Position numbers and translations under genes: made by a program. Positions 26,594 through 34,307 of a stretch of DNA of 64,000 nucleotides are shown one piece after another. The stretch is from Rhizobium johnstonii 3841 (lineage in GTDB: Bacteria > Pseudomonadota > Alphaproteobacteria > Rhizobiales > Rhizobiaceae), in assembly GCF_000009265.1 (NCBI RefSeq), contig NC_008380.1, forward strand, positions 3,105,501-3,169,500. Direction: 5' to 3'. The stretch's first letter is position 1, and every line of letters begins with the position of its first letter. The notes below the pieces were generated by a model. It was given only the letters and a program-made list of their open reading frames with translations. It was not told the origin of the DNA and searched no databases.

Positions 26594-26804
26594 GTGGGAA
26601 GCCTTTGGGGGGCTCGCCTACGACGAGGATGGAGCGGACAATTGCACTAGCTTTAGGATAAAAGCCGCAGGCGCCAAAGAGAGCCCTCATGGCGTGGAGG
26701 CCCAAGGGGCCGTCTCGAACCACAAGGCGGGCGTGGAAGCTCCTTACCTGCATTCCACAAAGCCCCCCTATGCAAAATCGAAGGCAATGGCGCCGTGGCC
26801 GCCC

Positions 26805-26858
26805 CCGTCCTTCGAGGCTTCACCCTGCGGGCTACGCACCTCGGGATGAGGGCGGAGC
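26805..26858. repeat. intergenic repeat copy A
   Basis: The stretch contains CGTCCTTCGAGGCTTC and, after a short gap, CCTCGGGATGAGGG. The same two blocks occur in reverse orientation near 41354-41391. This matches the look of dispersed intergenic repeats in Rhizobiaceae genomes. Confidence 0.5.
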
Positions 26859-27268
26859 AAAGACGGCGCGAGGAACACCGGAGAGAAGACTTTGCGATCC
26901 TCTTCACCATGAATAAGGGCTGATCGATGTGCCCTGCCGCCCCGACCGCCCCCGAACAAATCGCTGCCCGGCTATCGAATCTGCCGCTATCCCGTTTCGG
27001 CACGGAATCCCGATATGGCACAGGCGTGCAAGAATCCGTTAACCCATCGTCAAGTATCTGAATCTTCGGCATTTCCCGACATCGATGCAGGTATGCCAAA
27101 AGAATCCCGCTTGCTTTTTGCCCGAAATGCTGGCACGAATTGACTTACTCGGGCATTTGCATGCCGGTGACTGGACTGATGTGGTAATCCCTTCCGTTTG
27201 GAAGGCGGCGCGGGACTACCCGCCTACGTAGACGTTCTTTCCCCGTACGTGACTTCTCCGACTGACCC

Positions 27269-27292
27269 TTCGTCCCAATCGATCGGGGCGAA
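27269..27292 (+). promoter_or_regulatory. hairpin in the cold-shock gene leader
   Basis: TTCGTCCC (27269-27276) pairs with GGGGCGAA (27285-27292), with one wobble, around AATCGATC. It lies 69 bp upstream of the start codon. Cold-shock mRNAs commonly have long structured leaders that change with temperature, so a regulatory role is plausible but inferred. Confidence 0.35.
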
Positions 27293-27360
27293 AGCTAAAG
27301 CCGTCCGCTTCCTCTCGGGGGCGCGGATACTACACAGACTAAGGGAAAAGGACGATCCCA

Positions 27361-27573
27361 ATGGCCACCAAGGGCACCGTAAAATTCTTCAACCAGGACA
27401 AGGGTTTTGGTTTCATCACGCCGGACGGCGGCGCAAAGGACGTTTTCGTCCACATCTCTGCGCTGCAGGCTTCTGGCATCCAGTCGCTGCGCGAAGGCCA
27501 GCAGGTTACCTTCGACACCGAGCCGGACCGCATGGGCAAGGGCCCGAAGGCTGTCAACATCTCGGCTTCGTAA
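27361..27573 (+). CDS. cold-shock protein, CspA family
   Basis: A 70-residue single cold-shock domain that binds single-stranded RNA and DNA and melts RNA structure. RNP1 is present as KGFGFIT (about residues 15-21) and RNP2 as VFVHIS (about 29-34). Length and both motifs are canonical. The start MATKGTVKFFNQ follows AAGGACGATCCCA, with AAGGA as the ribosome binding site. A long leader upstream and a strong terminator immediately downstream make it monocistronic. Whether this copy is cold-induced or constitutive cannot be read from the sequence. Confidence 0.95.
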   Translation: MATKGTVKFFNQDKGFGFITPDGGAKDVFVHISALQASGIQSLREGQQVTFDTEPDRMGKGPKAVNISAS

Positions 27574-27600
27574 GTCAGACTTCCGCTCACGCGGCATGAA

Positions 27601-27630
27601 CGGCGCTCCGCAAGGAGCGCCGTTTCTGTT
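27601..27630 (+). terminator. Rho-independent terminator of the cold-shock gene
   Basis: A perfect 9-bp stem CGGCGCTCC (27601-27609) / GGAGCGCCG (27614-27622) with a GCAA tetraloop is followed by TTTCTGTTT. It begins 28 bp after the stop codon. Confidence 0.9.
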
Positions 27631-27757
27631 TGCGGCGCGGCCATCATTTGTCGATCGTGCCGGCAAGTGTTATATGCGCGCTTATGGATGATCCCGCCCC
27701 TGTGGCGGTGCGGCGCCGCACTGCGGTACCCAGAGAACAACGAACAATGGAACGTCG

Positions 27758-28759
27758 ATGACGCAGAAGAGGCCGATTTTTGCGGTCGCCCCGATGATCG
27801 ACTGGACGGATCGGCATTGCCGCTATTTCCACCGCCAGATCAGCCGCGAGGCGCTGCTCTATACCGAGATGGTGGTGGCCGATGCGATCATCCACGGCCC
27901 GCGCGACCGGCTGCTTGGCCATGACGCCGCAGAACATCCGCTGGCGCTGCAGCTCGGCGGATCGGACCCGGCAAAGCTTGCCGAGGCGGTGAAGATTGCC
28001 GAACCCTACTTCTATGACGAGATCAACCTCAATGTCGGCTGCCCCTCCGACCGTGTGCAGTCGGGCACCTTCGGCGCCTGCCTGATGCTGACGCCGGAAA
28101 TGGTGGCCGAATGCATCGCGGCGATGAAAAGGGTTGCGACCGTGCCGGTGACGGTGAAATGCCGGATCGGCGTCGACGAGCAGGAGCCGGAACAGGCGCT
28201 GCCCGAGCTGATCACCCGTGTTCTCGATGCCGGTGCCGACGCGATCTGGATCCACGCCCGCAAGGCCTGGCTGAAGGGCCTGAGCCCCAAAGAAAACCGC
28301 GAGATCCCGCCGCTCGACTACGAGATCGTCTACCGGATGAAACAGCGCTGGCCCGATGTCTTCATCGGCATCAACGGCGGCATCCGCACGCTCGACGAGG
28401 CGGCAACCCACCTTGCCCATGTCGACGGCGTCATGCTCGGCCGCGCCGCCTACCAGAATGCCGCGATCCTTGCCGACATCGACCAGCGCTTCTTCGGCGC
28501 CCCGGCGAGCGAGCCGGACTGGGAAGCGCTGCGTGATCGGATGATGGCCTATGCCGAACGCCACATCGCCAGTGGCGGCCGGCTGCAGCACGTGGCCCGC
28601 CACATGGTCGGCCTCTTCACCGGCCTGCCCGGCGCAAGGCGCTACCGCCAGATCCTCTCGACCGACGCGGCGAAAAGCGGCGCCGGGCCGGAGGTACTGG
28701 CCGCAGCTTTTGCGGCGGTGGATTTTTCGGGGACGGAGCAAGAGGCGGTCAGCGCCTGA
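27758..28759 (+). CDS. dusA: tRNA-dihydrouridine(20/20a) synthase
   Basis: DusA is an FMN enzyme that reduces uridine 20/20a in the tRNA D-loop. The 333-residue product shows the family landmarks: FAVAPMIDWTDRHCRYFHR at the N-terminus, LNVGCPSDRVQSGTFGACLM with the catalytic Cys (about residue 94), VTVKCRIGVD, IHARKAWLKGLSPKENREIP, and the FMN-phosphate region INGGIRTLDEA and VMLGRAAYQN. The LSPKENR segment is typical of the DusA subgroup rather than DusB or DusC. Length is normal. It stands alone, convergent with the protease gene. Confidence 0.95.
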   Translation: MTQKRPIFAVAPMIDWTDRHCRYFHRQISREALLYTEMVVADAIIHGPRDRLLGHDAAEHPLALQLGGSDPAKLAEAVKIAEPYFYDEINLNVGCPSDRVQSGTFGACLMLTPEMVAECIAAMKRVATVPVTVKCRIGVDEQEPEQALPELITRVLDAGADAIWIHARKAWLKGLSPKENREIPPLDYEIVYRMKQRWPDVFIGINGGIRTLDEAATHLAHVDGVMLGRAAYQNAAILADIDQRFFGAPASEPDWEALRDRMMAYAERHIASGGRLQHVARHMVGLFTGLPGARRYRQILSTDAAKSGAGPEVLAAAFAAVDFSGTEQEAVSA

Positions 28760-28796
28760 CGTAAGGTGAGGTCTGTCATGGCGCTGAAGCGCGGCG

Positions 28797-29753
28797 TCAG
28801 GACCGCGCCATCGGCAGCAAGATCTTCTTCTCGATCCGGCCCGCCACCGAAAACACCAGGATCTCCGTATCCCTGCCGATCCTGCTGCCATCCATCAATC
28901 GGACGATATCATCAACGCCGCCAACCGGGCTGCCGTCGATGGCGAGGATATAATCGCCCTCCTGCAGCCCTCCCTTTGCCGCCGGCCCATCGGCTTCGAC
29001 GCGGCGGATGCGCACGGAGGTCGTCTGCACCGTGCCGGCCACAAGCGCCACCCGGCGGGGCAGCACGATCGTGTCGCCTGCTATGCCGATGAAGGCGCGC
29101 CGGACCTGGCCGTAGCGCAGAATCTCCGAAACCACGAAATTGGCCGTATTCGACGCCACGGCAAAGGCGATGCTCTGCGCGCCCTGGATGACGGCGGTGT
29201 TGACGCCGATGACCTCCCCGCCTGACGACACCAACGGCCCGCCCGAGTTACCGGGATTGAGCGCCGCATCGGTCTGGATGACATCTTCCATCAGCCGGCC
29301 GCTGGCTGCCCGCATCGACCGGCCGAGCGCCGAGACGATGCCGGCGGTAACCGTCCATTCGAAGCCGAGCGGGTTTCCGATCGCGATCGCGATATGGCCC
29401 CTGCGCAAGTGCTGAGAGTCTCCGAGCTTCGCCCAGGCGCCGGTGCTCGTATTGGCGCGAATGAGGGCGATATCGGTATCCACATCGCGGCCGAGCACCC
29501 GGCCCTCGGTGACGAAGCCGTCGGGCGTGGTGATGCGGACGACCTTGGCATCATCGACGACATGGTTGTTGGTGATGATCAGACCATCAGGCGAGATGGC
29601 GAAGCCCGACCCGTGCCCCTGCCGACCTCCCACCCTCTCGATCCGGCTGACTGCTGGCCCGACCGTGTCGACTGCTGCTGCGATCGATTGCGAATAGGCA
29701 TCGATCAGCGCCTCATCATTCTGAGGCACTATCTGCTTGTCCATGTAACCCAT
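28797..29753 (-). CDS. S1C (HtrA-like) serine protease with PDZ domain
   Basis: A 318-residue trypsin-fold protease with the full triad: His in LIITNNHVVDD, Asp in DVDTDIALIRA, Ser in NPGNSGGPLVSSGG. A C-terminal PDZ domain (about 220-315) contains VEADGPAAKGGLQEGDYILA. HtrA proteases normally act in the periplasm, but no signal peptide or membrane anchor is visible here, so it may work in the cytosol or leave by another route. ATG at 29753 has GAGGATTAAATA upstream; an ATG three codons on is also possible. Confidence 0.9.
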   Translation of the reverse strand: MGYMDKQIVPQNDEALIDAYSQSIAAAVDTVGPAVSRIERVGGRQGHGSGFAISPDGLIITNNHVVDDAKVVRITTPDGFVTEGRVLGRDVDTDIALIRANTSTGAWAKLGDSQHLRRGHIAIAIGNPLGFEWTVTAGIVSALGRSMRAASGRLMEDVIQTDAALNPGNSGGPLVSSGGEVIGVNTAVIQGAQSIAFAVASNTANFVVSEILRYGQVRRAFIGIAGDTIVLPRRVALVAGTVQTTSVRIRRVEADGPAAKGGLQEGDYILAIDGSPVGGVDDIVRLMDGSRIGRDTEILVFSVAGRIEKKILLPMARS

Positions 29754-30216
29754 TATTTAATCCTCAGGCGGCAGTAACGGCCGTCCCGCCGCCGGCGAAG
29801 CCGTCGCGGTTGCGACGGTCCGCCATGGCGCTGTTGTATGAGGATTAGATGGTTGGGCGATGAACCGCGTTCAAGTGAGCGCCAGCAGCGGCATGCACGC
29901 GGCGGCAGAACGGGAACACACCTACGCCGGACAGATATATTGAACTACCCGGACGGATATATTGAACGAATATTAAAAAAATGGCTCATTACAGACGCGC
30001 GTCTCGCCCATGACGAACTGGCCTGAGGTGGCCGACAGGCGAGATACCGTGGATTAAAAGAATGTTCGCAGCGCGAAGCAGCCTGGCGAGGATCACTCAG
30101 GCCCCTCGCGTCAGCGAAATGGGCGGGTGCTACACCCATCTCATGGAGACATACAAACTTCTGTCATATCAGCGGAATAAAAAGAGATATTCAATAAGCA
30201 CATCAACATACTCGGG
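29754..30216. other. 463-bp intergenic region with tandem repeat
   Basis: No convincing gene is present. A 62-codon frame at 29838-30026 crosses the tandem repeat at 29927-29967 and has no family likeness. The area from 29940 to 30220 is AT-rich and probably carries the promoter of the alpha/beta hydrolase. Confidence 0.5.
29927..29967. repeat. tandem 19-bp direct repeat, 22-bp period
   Basis: Two copies of CCGGAC-R-GATATATTGAAC lie at 29927-29945 and 29949-29967, differing at one base. The 22-bp period is about two helical turns, which would place two bound proteins on the same DNA face. They lie 250-290 bp before the hydrolase frame. An operator role is inferred. Confidence 0.55.
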
Positions 30217-31182
30217 TTGATCAGGCGCGACCTTCTTGCCCTAGCCTCCGGCCCAACGGCGCTCGTGGCCTTGTCAATTCTGCCGGCAACGGCGCAAACT
30301 TCTGACCGCATTAATCCAACCAACCCCAACCAACGGAGCCCAGAGATGAGCACGGTTACCACCAAGGACGGCGTCGAAATCTTCTACAAGGATTGGGGGC
30401 CGAAGAGCGCCCAACCGATTATGTTCCATCACGGCTGGCCGCTATGCTCCGACGACTGGGACGCCCAGATGCTGTACTTCCTCGAGAAGGGCTACCGCGT
30501 CGTCGCCCATGATCGGCGCGGCCACGGCCGCTCCACCCAGGTGGGTGACGGCCATGATATGGACCATTACGCTGCCGATGCCGCAGCCGTCGTCGAGCAT
30601 CTCGATCTCAGGAACACCGTCCATGTCGGCCACTCCACCGGCGGCGGCGAAGCGACCCATTATGTCGCCCGCCATGGCCAGCCGCAGGGCCGCGTCGCCA
30701 AACTCGTCATCATCGGCGCCGTGCCGCCACTCATGGTGAAGACGGAAGCCAATCCCGGCGGCCTGCCGATCGAAGTCTTCGATGGCCTGCGCAAGCAGCT
30801 CGCCGACAATCGCGCGCAGTTTTATCACGATCTGCCGGCCGGCCCGTTCTACAGCTTCAACCGGCCGGGCGCGAAGGTCCTGGAACCGGTCATCAACAAT
30901 TGGTGGCGTCAGGGCATGATCGGCGGCGCCAAGGCGCATTACGACGGCATCAAGGCCTTCTCCGAAACCGACTTCACCGAAGACCTGAAGATCATCACCG
31001 TGCCGACCTTCGTCATGCACGGCGATGACGACCAGATCGTGCCGATCGCTGACTCTGCCCTGCTCTCGTCCAAGCTCCTGCAGAACGCCACGCTGAAGGT
31101 CTACGAGAAATTCCCGCATGGTATGTGCACCACCCACGCAGACATCATAAACCCCGACATCCTGGCCTTCATCAAAGGCTGA
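30217..31182 (+). CDS. alpha/beta hydrolase (chloroperoxidase-like), possibly exported
   Basis: An alpha/beta hydrolase with the oxyanion region FHHGWPLCSDDWDAQM, the nucleophile elbow GHSTGGG, the acid in MHGDDDQIVPI and the catalytic His in FPHGMCTTHAD. This subgroup is annotated as non-heme chloroperoxidase/esterase. Two starts compete. ATG at 30346 (MSTVTTKDG) has CGGAG upstream and gives a cytosolic 278-residue enzyme. A TTG at 30217 adds 43 residues that look like a signal peptide: IRRDLLALASG, then ALVALSILPATAQ, with twin Arg. I list the longer frame because the signal is well preserved. Confidence 0.85.
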   Translation: MIRRDLLALASGPTALVALSILPATAQTSDRINPTNPNQRSPEMSTVTTKDGVEIFYKDWGPKSAQPIMFHHGWPLCSDDWDAQMLYFLEKGYRVVAHDRRGHGRSTQVGDGHDMDHYAADAAAVVEHLDLRNTVHVGHSTGGGEATHYVARHGQPQGRVAKLVIIGAVPPLMVKTEANPGGLPIEVFDGLRKQLADNRAQFYHDLPAGPFYSFNRPGAKVLEPVINNWWRQGMIGGAKAHYDGIKAFSETDFTEDLKIITVPTFVMHGDDDQIVPIADSALLSSKLLQNATLKVYEKFPHGMCTTHADIINPDILAFIKG

Positions 31183-31194
31183 CCCGTGATGTTG

Positions 31195-31217
31195 CCGGGC
31201 GCCGATCAGGCGCCCGG
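31195..31217 (+). terminator. hairpin terminator of the hydrolase gene
   Basis: A perfect 9-bp stem, CCGGGCGCC (31195-31203) and GGCGCCCGG (31209-31217), encloses GATCA. It begins 13 bp after the stop. Only two T residues follow, so it may need help to terminate. Confidence 0.55.
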
Positions 31218-31330
31218 TTGCGACGATGGCTTACCATTCTACGCGCCGGCGTTCTGGCCACGTCGATCGATTGACGGCCAGTTATGCATTTTCCCATGAA
31301 ACCGTTTTCGCCGATTTGCGTTTAGCGGCC

Positions 31331-31507
31331 ATGAAAAGAGAACGTGAACCCTCATCAAAGGCTTACCGGCAGGATCGTTTCGAAAACACCGAGCGCGCCG
31401 CCAAGGAAACCATCGAGGCGGAGCAGCGGGCCCGCCGGGAAAAAACCAAGCGGCTGAAAGAGCTGCGCCTGTCCCAGCAAGACCCCAAAGGCCCCGCAAT
31501 CAAGTAG
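31331..31507 (+). CDS. small charged hypothetical protein
   Basis: A 58-residue, highly charged, probably helical protein: EREPSSKAYRQDRFENTERA followed by KETIEAEQRARREKTKRLKE. It is rich in Arg, Lys and Glu with a heptad-like spacing that could form a coiled coil. I recall similar small proteins in Rhizobium genomes but know of no function. ATG at 31331 is preferred because upstream residues of the longer frame (from 31226) look random. The ribosome binding site is weak. Confidence 0.55.
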   Translation: MKREREPSSKAYRQDRFENTERAAKETIEAEQRARREKTKRLKELRLSQQDPKGPAIK

Positions 31508-31703
31508 CACGTGCACGCTATCCATCGAGCCGACACACAGATCGGTCTCATATCCATGCCCAGCCGCCCTCGCCCGCATCTTCCCGTGCGTGCCCCGAAT
31601 TGTTTTTGAATTTCGGACCTTCGCCCGTCTTGCAGAGCAAAGATCGCGAAACTATCTTTTTTTCACAAAAGCGATTCACGGCATCCAAAAAGGGCAGATT
31701 GCG

Positions 31704-31913
31704 ATGTCAGACAAGCTGTTCAGCACACGTGACGAACCGCTCGCCTCCGAGGACCTCGATGTTTGCAGGCGTGTCCACGAAGCTCTCTGTAGCGGGCTAA
31801 AGATCGACAGATCCAGCAAGGAAGCTGAGCGTCTTGGCGCCCTCATCATCGAGCTTTACCGCCAAGGTGTGCATGACGAAAGCCAGCTCCGATTGTTGGC
31901 CGGCGGAAGGTGA
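31704..31913 (+). CDS. small hypothetical protein
   Basis: A 69-residue acidic protein: DKLFSTRDEPLASEDLDVCR, then SSKEAERLGALIIELYRQGV and DESQLRLL. It looks all-helical, and the pattern AERLGALIIELYRQGVHDES resembles small rhizobial proteins with no assigned role. ATG at 31704 follows AAAAGGGCAGATTGCG, giving an acceptable ribosome binding site. The upstream part of the longer frame (from 31590) looks non-coding. Confidence 0.6.
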   Translation: MSDKLFSTRDEPLASEDLDVCRRVHEALCSGLKIDRSSKEAERLGALIIELYRQGVHDESQLRLLAGGR

Positions 31914-32374
31914 GCCTGCTAGCGCGAAGGATCAAGCGACCTGCAGCCTTTCCTTCTCTCCCTGCGGATCGAAAGAGGCGCTTTCCTGGGTCATCAGGAC
32001 TTCGCATTGACCTGTCTGCACAGCTCGGAATGACGCTTCGGACAGATATCAGATGACCGCAATCATCAAATGATGCAGCAGCTAACGGCTTTCGGTAACC
32101 CAGGGTCACTGACGTCATGACGCGCAATGTAGTCCGTTGAACAGGAAGGCATCGCCAGCGGGTGAGAATTTCGCATTCGTCTGCTCACCCTAATTCGGCA
32201 CGGTGGCCTACGGCTGCGCTGGAGCGCGCGAGATAACCCAGGGCCGGCCGATCCGGTCGTCCGTGAATGATGTGCAGCCCTTCTGTATAAGCCCATCGCC
32301 TCGATCCAAAAATGAAACTTTATCTCCCCCGCCGCGTTATATCCTCGAACATTCGTTGACCCAATGTGAGTGAA
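31914..32374. other. 461-bp intergenic region
   Basis: No supported gene. Just before the BA14K gene, GAAAC (32314-32318) and CGTT (32335-32338) are 16 bases apart, one mismatch from the EcfG consensus and pointing toward that gene. Several short minus-strand frames lack domain likeness. Confidence 0.4.
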
Positions 32375-32854
32375 ATGAACAGATTCGCCATTATTGCCCT
32401 ATCGATAGCGACTGCCTTCTCCGGAATGCCGGCCTCGGCCCGCCCGGCCTTTGTGCCGAGCCCGGTGCAATCGGCTGTCCAGTCGGCGCCGCAAAATACC
32501 GATGCCCGGATCATCACTGTCGGCTGCAGCAGGTACTCCATCGTCTGCTCACGCTATGGCGAAAACCGCAGGCACTACCGCGACCGCCACCACTACCGCA
32601 ACCGGGACCACTACCGCGACGACCGCTATGGCTGGGATCGGCGCTACGATCGCCGGTATCGCAACCACGACAACAGCGGCGCCATCATCGGCGGCCTGGC
32701 CGCCGGCGCCATCATCGGCAGCATCATCGCTTCTCAGCCGCGCACGCGTGCCTATAGTTCGCATGCCGACTATTGCTACAGCCGCTATCGGTCCTACCGC
32801 GCCTATGACAATACCTACCAGCCGAATTACGGCCCGCGCCGCCAGTGCCAGTAA
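32375..32854 (+). CDS. BA14K family protein
   Basis: A 159-residue exported protein of the BA14K family, first known as an immunoreactive, lectin-like Brucella protein. The signal peptide is MNRFAIIALSIATAFSGMPA, ending near ASA. An Arg/Tyr/His-rich middle (HYRDRHHYRNRDHYRDDRYG) is followed by a Gly-rich membrane-like helix (GAIIGGLAAGAIIGSIIAS). The BA14K signature is DYCYSRYRSYRAYDNTYQ and ends in GPRRQC. All parts are intact. ATG at 32375 is chosen over a GTG nine bases upstream because it leaves a clean signal peptide. Confidence 0.88.
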   Translation: MNRFAIIALSIATAFSGMPASARPAFVPSPVQSAVQSAPQNTDARIITVGCSRYSIVCSRYGENRRHYRDRHHYRNRDHYRDDRYGWDRRYDRRYRNHDNSGAIIGGLAAGAIIGSIIASQPRTRAYSSHADYCYSRYRSYRAYDNTYQPNYGPRRQCQ

Positions 32855-32874
32855 TCAGGCCCATCCATCGGAGC

Positions 32875-32904
32875 AAGCCTCGCATGAAGATGCGGGGCTT
32901 TTTT
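32875..32904 (+). terminator. Rho-independent terminator of the BA14K gene
   Basis: AAGCCTCGCAT (32875-32885) pairs with ATGCGGGGCTT (32890-32900) around GAAG with one wobble, followed by TTTT. It starts 21 bp after the stop codon. Confidence 0.88.
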
Positions 32905-33099
32905 GATGGCCGAAACCCCGTTGCACGGCTTCCAATCGCCGGTTGGTCGTGCTTGTCTGCGCGGCCAAGATTTGTCGGCAGGCGACACGAAACTGGGTGC
33001 GACATGACATCTGGAGATCCAGCAAAGCCGATCAGATCAAACTGTATTTCTGGCTGAATCCCGGAGCCGCCGGCTGGCGTGAAGCGCGACGGATTTCCA

Positions 33100-33142
33100 G
33101 ACGGACGGAGCACAAGCCTTGCCTGCCTTTGCTCCGTCCGTC
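33100..33142. repeat. 12-bp perfect inverted repeat between convergent genes
   Basis: GACGGACGGAGC (33100-33111) and GCTCCGTCCGTC (33131-33142) are exact reverse complements separated by 19 bases. The site lies 62 bp beyond the stop of the minus-strand DUF3313 gene and could end its transcript. There is no T-run. Confidence 0.6.
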
Positions 33143-33203
33143 CCGTCAGCCTGGGGCGGGCTGAGTGCTGGTCGCGGCGGCAGTCGCCGCCGCGCATCGT
33201 CTC

Positions 33204-34073
33204 TCAATAGGTCGCCGCTGGTTTCGGCTTCTTCTCGGTCCATTGCGGCGGCGCGCCGTATTTGGCGGCTACCGCCCCCATCAGTCCGGGCGGCCGGCCG
33301 AACGCGTCGCAGGCGGCGTATTTCGGTTTTCCGCCGAGCCAGGATTTCATCCGCTGCCCCGAGGGCAGCGAGATATCCAGTCCTTTCGGCTCTTTGCCTT
33401 TGATCAGCATGCGGGAAAACTCGCTGCTGAATTTCGAAGCCAGGCTATAGGCGTCGCCGACTTCGGAAACGCGGGGGCTGTTCTGCAGCGAGTTTGCCCC
33501 GCGCGACCAGACGATCGCCGCCCGCTGCACGCCACCGCTATCGACGGCTTCCGCCTCGACCGCCAGTCCGCCGAGGCCGGCCGGCAGCCGCGGCACGCTG
33601 ACCGGCAGCACGAAACCGGTGCCAACGGTCACGACGGTCGAAACACCCGCCATCGCCTTGTTGGTCGGCACAATGTCGGTGACGACCGAGCGGATCGTCA
33701 GATCCGCCGGCTGCCCGGCAGAGACCAGTTGGTATTTGTCGCTGAGCGAAATGCAGAGCGCCCGGTCCAGAGCGTTCGCCACCATCACGCGGTCGGCGTT
33801 CGATTTGACGCGGGTCGCGGCGTTGAAAGCGAAGGTCGTCGGCACGATGCTGACCGTCTTTGCCGGACTAAGGCGCGTCCCATCGACATAGACGCGCGAT
33901 TTCGACAGCTTGCCCTTCGGCGCGCCGAGATTGCCATAGGAGGAGAGCGTGCCGGCCTCCTTTAGCGGCACCGAGCTGCACCCGGCCACGGCCATGGCGA
34001 GCGCCACCGGCAGAGCGAGGGACAAGCCTCTCGACGCCACAGGGAAGGAAAATAGGAATGGATTGCTGCGCAC
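33204..34073 (-). CDS. DUF3313 family lipoprotein
   Basis: A 289-residue lipoprotein. The signal SRGLSLALPVALAMAVAGC ends in the lipobox VAGC, with the lipidated Cys near residue 32. The mature part begins KEAGTLSSYGNLGAPKGKLS and VDGTRLSPAKTVSIVPTTF, which fits DUF3313, outer-membrane lipoproteins of unknown function. The chosen start is the GTG at 34073, which has GGAGG nine bases upstream. The ATG at 34103 lies inside a palindromic repeat and would place the ribosome binding site within the gene. Confidence 0.82.
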   Translation of the reverse strand: MRSNPFLFSFPVASRGLSLALPVALAMAVAGCSSVPLKEAGTLSSYGNLGAPKGKLSKSRVYVDGTRLSPAKTVSIVPTTFAFNAATRVKSNADRVMVANALDRALCISLSDKYQLVSAGQPADLTIRSVVTDIVPTNKAMAGVSTVVTVGTGFVLPVSVPRLPAGLGGLAVEAEAVDSGGVQRAAIVWSRGANSLQNSPRVSEVGDAYSLASKFSSEFSRMLIKGKEPKGLDISLPSGQRMKSWLGGKPKYAACDAFGRPPGLMGAVAAKYGAPPQWTEKKPKPAATY

Positions 34074-34097
34074 GCTGTCTGGCCTCCGTCGCCGATA

Positions 34098-34149
34098 GCG
34101 CATAATCCTTTCCGAAAATCGAAATCGATTTTCGGAAAGTGTTATGCGC
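34098..34149. repeat. perfect palindromic intergenic element
   Basis: CTTTCCGAAAATCG (34108-34121) and CGATTTTCGGAAAG (34126-34139) are exact 14-bp complements around AAAT. Outer arms GCGCATAA (34098-34105) and TTATGCGC (34142-34149) extend the dyad. It resembles dispersed rhizobial palindromes rather than a specific operator. Confidence 0.75.
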
Positions 34150-34161
34150 AGGTTTAAAACG

Positions 34162-34205
34162 CTAGAGCGTCCTTGGCGCGTCCTGTCGGACGCGCGGCGC
34201 TCTAG
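34162..34205. repeat. second palindromic element
   Basis: CTAGAGCG (34162-34169) pairs with CGCTCTAG (34198-34205). Inside, GCGCGTCC (34176-34183) pairs with GGACGCGC (34188-34195) around TGTC. It abuts the preceding palindrome, so the two may form one compound element between the histidine kinase and DUF3313 genes. Confidence 0.65.
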
Positions 34206-34307
34206 TGTCGGGCGAAATTGCCGGTCGACAATTGCCGCAACATTACAGTTCGCTTCCCAGCGCCTTTCCTGCTCAGAACCGAGAAAAGCTCCAAGGACGG
34301 ATGCTGC

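Larger units (their letters stand above)
26594..27360. other. 767-bp intergenic region before the cold-shock gene
   Basis: The frames here lack recognisable content. The region contains a copy of a rhizobial-type intergenic repeat (26805-26858) and the leader and promoter area of the downstream cold-shock gene. A string similar to a sigma-54 site near 27131 fails at the -12 element. Nothing else could be supported. Confidence 0.5.

Noticed and set aside
26653..27099. 148-codon minus-strand frame
   Set aside because: No domain, random composition, crosses a dispersed repeat.
27131..27146. sigma-54-like string TGGCACGAATTGACTT
   Set aside because: The -24 element is good, but the -12 TTGC element is missing at the required spacing.
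29838..30026. 62-codon plus-strand frame
   Set aside because: It runs through the tandem repeat and has no family likeness or ribosome binding site.
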